Assembly (NCBI GenBank): GCA_051453625.1
Contig: JBOZIK010000001.1
Location: 124,139,124-124,162,576, forward strand
Length of the DNA: 23,453 nt
From: Welwitschia mirabilis
Taxonomy: Eukaryota; Gnetophyta; Gnetopsida; Welwitschiales
Direction of reading: 5' to 3'
This document shows, one piece after another, positions 19,012 through 23,453 of the stretch. The position numbers and the translations under genes are program-made. The notes under the pieces were generated by a model, which saw only the letters and a program-made list of their open reading frames with translations, was not told where the DNA came from and ran no database searches. Each line of letters begins with the position of its first letter. Positions within the stretch are counted from its first letter, which is position 1.

Positions 19012-19203
19012 AGAAATACACACGCATATACTATTCTGTGAAGTGAATTCAAACCAATATTTGGTGATCTATTTGTAATTAGTGATCCTATCTTATGTAG
19101 TCATTTAAATTAGATCCTACTCTATTAGATCCGTGCTTGAAACACAACTCGATTTCTTCTCTTCTTCTTGTAATTGAGTCTAGTATAAGAGGTTGATGAT
19201 AAG
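19012..19203 (+). repeat. 192-bp segment duplicated across the gap (right copy)
   Basis: Copy of 18720-18911 with about eight substitutions, all or nearly all transitions apart from one T/G. This copy continues uninterrupted into the LTR end and primer binding site. Confidence 0.95.
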
Positions 19204-19500
19204 CTTGAAAAATCATCACTGTTATATAAGGGATTGCTGATCAACCAAAACATCATCAGTTCAAGAGTGATAAATGACCCAAGAAAGATGACATCTTGTC
19301 TGTCCTTGAAGAGTAGAGTAGGCACATCGCCAAACCACTATAAATCTTATGGGCTGATTATTTTTCTATTTTGCTATTTTTCTCAGATATATTTTTCATT
19401 TGTAAAGTTGATTAATTTTATTTAAGAATAGGTTTTTGGATTTAAAAGTTTTCATTATTCCTATTCATGACCCCCTCCCCCCTCCTTTAGGAATTTCAAT

Positions 19501-19512
19501 TGGTATCAAAGC
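19501..19512 (+). promoter_or_regulatory. Primer binding site for initiator tRNA-Met
   Basis: TGGTATCAAAGC matches the plant copia primer binding site TGGTATCAGAGC at 11 of 12 positions; the one change is G to A. It is complementary to the 3' end of initiator tRNA-Met and primes minus-strand DNA synthesis. It fixes the LTR end and the plus orientation. Confidence 0.9.
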
Positions 19513-20399
19513 CTTGTTACTCTTGATATAGCTTTACCACTCTGAGTGATCAAATGGAACCTATCGCTGATGAAGGACATTTGATCTTAAAATCACCTTA
19601 TTTCAATAGGTCAAAATATTCTTTTTAAGAAGCTAAAATGATAATTTTTGTGAAATCTCTTGACTTGAAAATCTAGGATAGTGTTGTATGCAGTTACTTC
19701 AAACCCACTATTCCATTGGCAGGTTGGTTTGATGAATAGAAGGAGGAAGTAAGGCTCATCGTAAAAGTAATAAATGCACTTATTTTTTCCCTTAGTACAG
19801 AGAAGTACAACTGATTAGTTTAGTGTTCCTCTATAAAGGAAATCTAGGATACCCTTGAGATCACTCATGAAGGCACAAGTATTATGAAAAATTCCAAGTT
19901 ACAATCTTTAACAACTCAATTCAAAAATATTAGAATGGAAGAACAAGAATCTATCTCTAAATACACAACCAAGATCATGGATATTATAAATACAACGTGG
20001 GGTCTTGAAGAAAAGATTCCAAAAAAAAGAGTTGTGATAAAAATCTTGAGGAGTTTGTCTAAGAGTTTCAGACCTAAGATTACTGCGATTAAAGAGAGTA
20101 AAAATCTAGATACCATGAGTCTAAAGGAGATTAAGGGATTATTGATTGTGCATGAAGCTATCATTATGGATTATGAGGGACCTAAGACAAAGAATATTGC
20201 CTTGAAATGTTTAAGTTAATGCAAAGAAGGTTCTAACAATGAAGAAGATAATGAGTATTTAATTCTTTTGGCTAGAAATTTTAGAAGATTTTTAAGAAAA
20301 CAAAAAGACTTTGGTAGAATAAGATTTGATATCAATGAGAATCAAAGGAAGAAAAAATATTCTTTTAAGAATTTTAGCAGAAACAAAAAACCTCTATAA

Positions 20400-20441
20400 T
20401 GCTTTAAGTGCAAGGGCTTTAAACACACAGCAGCTGAATGT
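20400..20441 (+). other. CCHC zinc knuckle of Gag (intact motif)
   Basis: CFKCKGFKHTAAEC fits C-x2-C-x4-H-x4-C exactly. This RNA-binding nucleocapsid motif is intact although a TAA stop sits immediately before its first Cys codon (20397-20399). Confidence 0.92.
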
Positions 20442-20945
20442 GCCAATACACAAAAATCCAAAATCAAAGGGAAGAAAGCCCTCAAAGTCACTTGGAATGA
20501 TAAGGAAGAATTTAACTCAGAGACATCTTAAAATGAAGAAGAGGAGTGTGGATTGCTAGCCATTACTAATGAGTATGCATCCATATCAACTACCAACGAT
20601 GAGCATGAAATCTCTAATGCGAATGAGGTAATATCTAAAAATTCTAAGAATATTGAAGAAGATTATGAAAAATTATATTTTCATTGTGAAGTCTTAGCTT
20701 GTAAAAATATGGATTTAAGATTTGAATTATTGTCTCTACAAAATAAACTTGACTTAGCCAACAAAGAGTTGAATAAGGCTATTAAAAGTCTTATAGGTGC
20801 AAATAAAACTATTTTTCTATTATCAAGAGAGTTATATAATGCAAGGAAACTCAATGCTACTACCTCATATCACTCCAGTAAGGTAAAATATGATCATAAG
20901 AGGTATGCTTTAAAGTATAATAATTTAAATTCTTTCCATATTCTA

Positions 20946-20987
20946 TATTTCTATTATGGAGGCCTTGGGCATGTTAGATTTTCTTTT
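20946..20987 (+). other. Second Gag zinc knuckle, all three Cys positions lost
   Basis: The translation YFYYGGLGHVRFSF has the spacing of a second C-x2-C-x4-H-x4-C, with His (20970-20972) retained. The three Cys positions read TAT (20946), TAT (20955) and TTT (20985), each one base from TGT. The assignment rests on spacing, context and the Gly-x-x-Gly-His core. Confidence 0.6.
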
Positions 20988-21038
20988 CCCATCAAAATAA
21001 AAAAAGTTTTCCATTATACAAGTGACAAGTTTTTGTAG

Positions 21039-21510
21039 AAATCAAAAGCAACAAACAATCAGTCTTTCATCAAGCAAAGATGGGTTAAAAAGGAATTTAT
21101 CAAAGGATTACTTGTTTAGACTGCTCTTAAAGCAAAGGAGCATTCTAAATGGTACTTGAATAGTGGTTGTACAAAACATATGATAGGTGACAAAAGAAGG
21201 TTTCACACTTGTCAACTATGATGGAGGAGAGGTTCCCTTTGGTGACAATAAAAAAGCAGCCACCAAGAGAAAAGGTATGGTTTATGAATATTATCTTTTA
21301 AAAATTAATGATTTTTTATATATATATGGCCTTAAGTATAATCTTTTAAGTATTACTCAAATGTTTGATAAATGGAACATAGTTATTTTTGATAAAAACA
21401 AGTGTGTGATAAAAAGTGTTTCTGGTAATAAGAAAGTTTTAATTGCCCATTGTATAGAAAACTTATACTCTATAGAAAGCAAATATAATGATGTATATTG
21501 TGTGGTCTTA
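21039..21510 (+). pseudogene. Copia protease and pre-integrase region, frameshifted
   Basis: Frame 3 reads WYLNSGCTKHMIGDK from 21150, the copia protease active-site region, where the family has W-x-LDSGC-x-RHM-x-G. The catalytic Asp codon is AAT (Asn) at 21159-21161. A stop (21117) precedes it. Sense moves to frame 1 near 21,205 and gives NYDGGEVPFGDNKKA (21223-21267) and later GLKYNLLSITQM (21328-21363), matching the family's GG-x-V-x-FGD and GLKYNLLS-x-SQ blocks. It returns to frame 3 near 21,510. The protease would process the polyprotein; this copy cannot. Confidence 0.8.
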
Positions 21511-21972
21511 CTCCAGAGAGTCAAGAACATCTCTGGCATAGAAGAATGAGTCATTCAAATGTTGCAAACTTGAAAATCATCTCTTGACAAGAGTTGTTTA
21601 AAGGCTTACTCAAACTTAGCTTTTGAAATTCTGCCTTGTGTGAACATTGTCAAGTAGGTAAGATTATGAAATATTCTTTTAAACCTAATCTTAAGATATC
21701 TTCAAAAAATCCTCTAGATATGTTGCACCTAGATTTAGTTGGACTTACAAAAGTTCAAACTCTAAGTGGCAAGAGATATTTTATGGTGGTGGTTGATGAT
21801 TTTACTCATTATACATGGATTGATTTTTACATTCTAAATCCGATGCCTTTATAAGTTTTATTATCTTTGTAGAAAAATTTAGAATGAAAAGGGCCTCACC
21901 ATTAAGAAAATCAGGTTTGATCACGGAGGTGAATTTGAAAATGGGAATTTTATTAAACAACTTGAAAAAGCC
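21510..21972 (+). pseudogene. Copia integrase, N-terminal half (zinc-binding domain and first two core acidic residues)
   Basis: Frame 3 gives LWHRRMSHSN from 21531 (H-x4-H) and CEHC at 21639-21650 (C-x2-C), the HHCC zinc-binding domain, with two TGA stops between them (21585, 21624). LHLDLVGL follows, with the first core Asp at 21732-21734. VVVDDFTHYTW lies at 21789-21821. Sense shifts to frame 2 near 21,833 and to frame 1 near 21,902, where IRFDHGGEFEN (21910-21942) carries the second core Asp at 21919-21921. Copia sequence then stops abruptly after GCC (21970-21972), where an unrelated insert begins. Integrase inserts element DNA into the chromosome. Confidence 0.85.
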
Positions 21973-23020
21973 ATGCGCATGGTGGCTGGCACAACCTGTA
22001 CATATGCCCTCCCCGCATACCACTAGTACAAGGGCGGATATAAGGTACATGCACATGGTTGTAACCATAATCTGCTATTATGGCTAACTAACAAGGACTT
22101 GAGCACCACTGGTTAGGACTACTACATTAATTTTTAAAGCATGTCTGTTTAAGTCATCTTGGGGCCTACCTCTTGTTTTTTGGTCTGTGGTTCCCTACAT
22201 TATTTCCGCAGTGGGTGGAAGATACCATCTCATTCAACTGAAGAACTCTTGACTTGGGATGGGATGGTAGAACATGTTCAGCTATGATCATTTTCCTTAG
22301 AGGAGTCATGCGACTGATAAACTTGATATGTTTCTGGCATTTTATTCGCATGCCAATGATGAGGATTGCGGTTCGTAGATGGTTGATGATGCTCCTTACT
22401 CTATGGTTCATAATCCCTTATGGAAAGCATGTTGTTTTGTCTAACTGTATGAGTTCCCAAGGGTTGTATTGTAGTAATCCAGATGCTTGATGTAAGGGTA
22501 CATAGACTGGGTGGGGGGTATTACCATCATCTTCTCACATAGATAACATAAACTCTATCGTCCCAGTGAAACTACTTTCTCTTGGTGAGTTTATCCAAAA
22601 GGAATTAATGCCACCAAGGTATGTGCACTTAAGTAGAGTACCATGCATTAGGAGCTCAAATGATGAGGGAACGATCCTTTACCTCACATAAGATCAGGTG
22701 CATGGAATCACAGGAAGTTAAGTTTCCTAATGCCTTCTATACTGACTGGGTATGTGACTGCTCCCCTAAACCAAATGACCACTAAGTACCGGTCTAGTAA
22801 GGTTACTAGTGTAATTGCTATAAGTCGAGCCCCCCATACCATTCATACCATACCATTCATATCATGCATGTGGCGTTGACAACTACATCGGGTTTCTATG
22901 AGACCTGTTATGTGTAACTAAGGATATTCATAGAACATATAGGTTGGCGAATGTTATGGTTCGCAGGTTCATTGTACAACATGTTAGTGACTAATGGTAT
23001 ATAGTTGGGACTCATGGGAT
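21973..23020. mobile_element. About 1.05-kb insertion splitting the copia integrase, possibly a solo LTR
   Basis: Copia similarity ends at 21972 and resumes at 23026. The intervening DNA is visibly more GC-rich and has no copia features. It is bordered by AAGCC (21968-21972) and GAGCC (23021-23025), a 4-base match (AGCC) or a 5-base match with one transition, consistent with a target site duplication. Removing the insert and one duplicate restores the exact family spacing across the junction. A 4-5-bp duplication suits an LTR element, so a degraded solo LTR is the favoured guess. The ends (ATGCGCATGG and CTCATGGGAT) lack a clear TG...CA, and no long terminal inverted repeat was seen. Short frames inside (for example 22254-22490) show no family features. 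Confidence 0.65.
22838..22870 (+). repeat. Short tandem CCATTCATA-type repeat inside the insertion
   Basis: CATACCATTCATACCATACC followed by ATTCATATCATGCATG shows two to three imperfect copies of an 11-15-base unit, after a C-run at 22830-22836. Confidence 0.6.
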
Positions 23021-23025
23021 GAGCC

Positions 23026-23453
23026 CACATAGACTCATAGTTTTCAGCTCCTAAAACACCACAACAATATGGGATGACATAAAGGAAGAATAGGGTCTTA
23101 ATAGAAATGGCAAGGATAATGCTAGGAGAATGTAATCTTCCAAGATGATTTTGGATTGAGGTTATGAATACTACTTACTACATATCTAATAGGATCTTTT
23201 TAAGGGTTGGTACTCAAAGCACCACTTACAAATTATGAATGGTAAAAGCTAATGATAAGGTATTTCAGAGTCTTTAGTAGTAAATGTATTATTTTAGATG
23301 ATAAAAATCTAAGTAAATTCTAGCCTAATGGTATGCATCATAGTTTTAATGAATATTCTTTAAAAATCAAAGCCTATAGAGTTTTTAATTATGATACAAA
23401 TAAAGTTGAAGAATTTATTCACGTCAAAATTTTATAAAAAAATAATGACAAGA
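23026..23453 (+). pseudogene. Copia integrase, C-terminal half (continues past right edge)
   Basis: Frame 1 from 23026 reads HIDS, stop, FSAPKTPQQYGMT, stop, RKNRVLIEMARIMLGECNLP. This matches the family's FSAP-x-TPQQNGV-x-ERKNRTL-x-EMAR-x-ML. The third core residue (Glu) falls on the TAA at 23080-23082. FWIEVMNTTYYISNRIF follows (23149-23199) after a TGA at 23146. Sense then moves to frame 2: YFRVFSSKCIILDD (23261-23302) and KAYRVFNYDTNKVEEFIHV (about 23369-23425), the family's conserved end of integrase before reverse transcriptase, to a TAA at 23435. Clearly the same element as 21510-21972. Confidence 0.85.

Larger units (their letters stand above)
18100..19498 (+). repeat. 5' LTR of the right-hand copia element (left end approximate, contains gap)
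   Basis: The right boundary is set by TTTCAAT just before the primer binding site at 19501, preceded by a pyrimidine-rich CCCCCTCCCCCCTCC section, a common LTR end in monocot copia elements. The left part carries the GACGTCC-like array. A 192-bp segment appears twice, on either side of a 100-N gap, so the true length is uncertain. Confidence 0.5.
19554..21038 (+). pseudogene. Copia Gag pseudogene (UBN2-type gag, zinc knuckle, coiled coil)
   Basis: The frame starts at ATG 19554, 42 bases after the primer binding site, and stays in phase to 21038. It is broken by stops rather than shifts, at 19626, 19674, 19737, 19812, 19821, 19845, 20217, 20397 and 20529, and ends at TAG 21036. The start (MEPIADEGHLI, then SPYFN) and the block IRMEEQESISKYTTKIMDII (about 19929-19988) followed by KILRSLSKSFRPKITAIKES (about 20040-20099) are typical of copia Gag capsid. 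A CCHC zinc knuckle lies at 20400-20441. A coiled-coil-like section with LQNKLDLANKELNKAIKSL (about 20738-20794) follows, then a second, damaged knuckle near 20946-20987. Gag packages element RNA in cytosolic particles. The copy is dead. Confidence 0.85.
18100..23453 (+). mobile_element. Ty1/copia retrotransposon (5' LTR to integrase), decayed, runs off right edge
   Basis: Order is LTR, tRNA-Met primer binding site, gag, protease, integrase, which is the copia order. Gag is long, with two CCHC-type positions separated by a coiled coil, as I remember for SIRE/Maximus-type plant copia elements; that lineage is an inference. The left end is approximate because the LTR start was not fixed. Many stops and at least four frameshifts make it non-functional, and an insertion at 21,973 splits integrase. 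Reverse transcriptase should follow beyond the right edge. Confidence 0.75.

Noticed and set aside
21973-23020. Organellar DNA insert or host gene fragment
   Set aside because: Higher GC suggested it, but no rRNA, tRNA or photosynthesis/respiration gene sequence was recognised, and the short flanking duplication favours a transposon.
1-23453. CRISPR array, bacterial operon, phage or integrated plant virus
   Set aside because: No regular spacer-repeat structure and no prokaryotic gene layout; all reverse-transcribing elements seen have LTR, primer binding site or domain order of ordinary plant retrotransposons.

Overview
The window looks like nuclear DNA of a flowering or seed plant. It is AT-rich, contains no bacterial-style gene packing, and is dominated by decayed LTR retrotransposons of both plant superfamilies (Ty3/gypsy and Ty1/copia). 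One island of GC-rich, CpG-retaining DNA carries a single intact, intronless gene. A monocot (palm- or ginger/banana-like) fits the GC-rich gene and the style of the copia element, but this is an inference and a gymnosperm cannot be excluded. Four runs of N (811, 170, 442 and 100 bases) mark it as a draft scaffold.

Layout. Positions 1 to about 4,100 hold the 3' part of a gypsy-type element: a broken aspartic protease, an unrecognised downstream reading frame, a long non-coding stretch with two gaps, a polypurine tract, and a 3' LTR with a clear TATA box. About 4,697 to 8,577 is an old copia element. Two short, strongly diverged LTRs bracket remnants of reverse transcriptase and RNase H. From 8,580 to 12,840 the DNA is AT-rich and nothing is recognised except a CT microsatellite. 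From 12,840 to 15,050 the sequence becomes CpG-rich and includes the DUF716/TMEM45-family membrane protein gene (13,465-14,460, minus strand), its upstream region, and a downstream stretch with back-to-back palindromes. From 15,050 to 18,080 it is AT-rich again, with a 58-bp tandem duplication, weak minus-strand coding remnants and a gap flanked by a duplicated 37-mer.

From about 18,100 to the right edge lies a second copia element in plus orientation. It has a 5' LTR containing a degenerate array of GACGTCC-like motifs, a tRNA-Met primer binding site at 19,501, and a gag pseudogene with a zinc knuckle, a coiled coil and a second, ruined knuckle. The protease has lost its catalytic Asp. The integrase is split by an insertion of about 1.05 kb. 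Removing the insertion together with one copy of a short target duplication restores the D-x35-E spacing exactly.

The only gene likely to be functional is the DUF716 protein. The rest is a layered record of transposon insertion, deamination-type decay and assembly joins. I saw no tRNA, rRNA, CRISPR, organellar insert or clearly new molecular system. The most informative signals are the nested insertion inside the integrase, the motif array in the LTR, the duplicated sequences exactly abutting two assembly gaps, and the protease-linked reading frame in an element that shows no reverse transcriptase.
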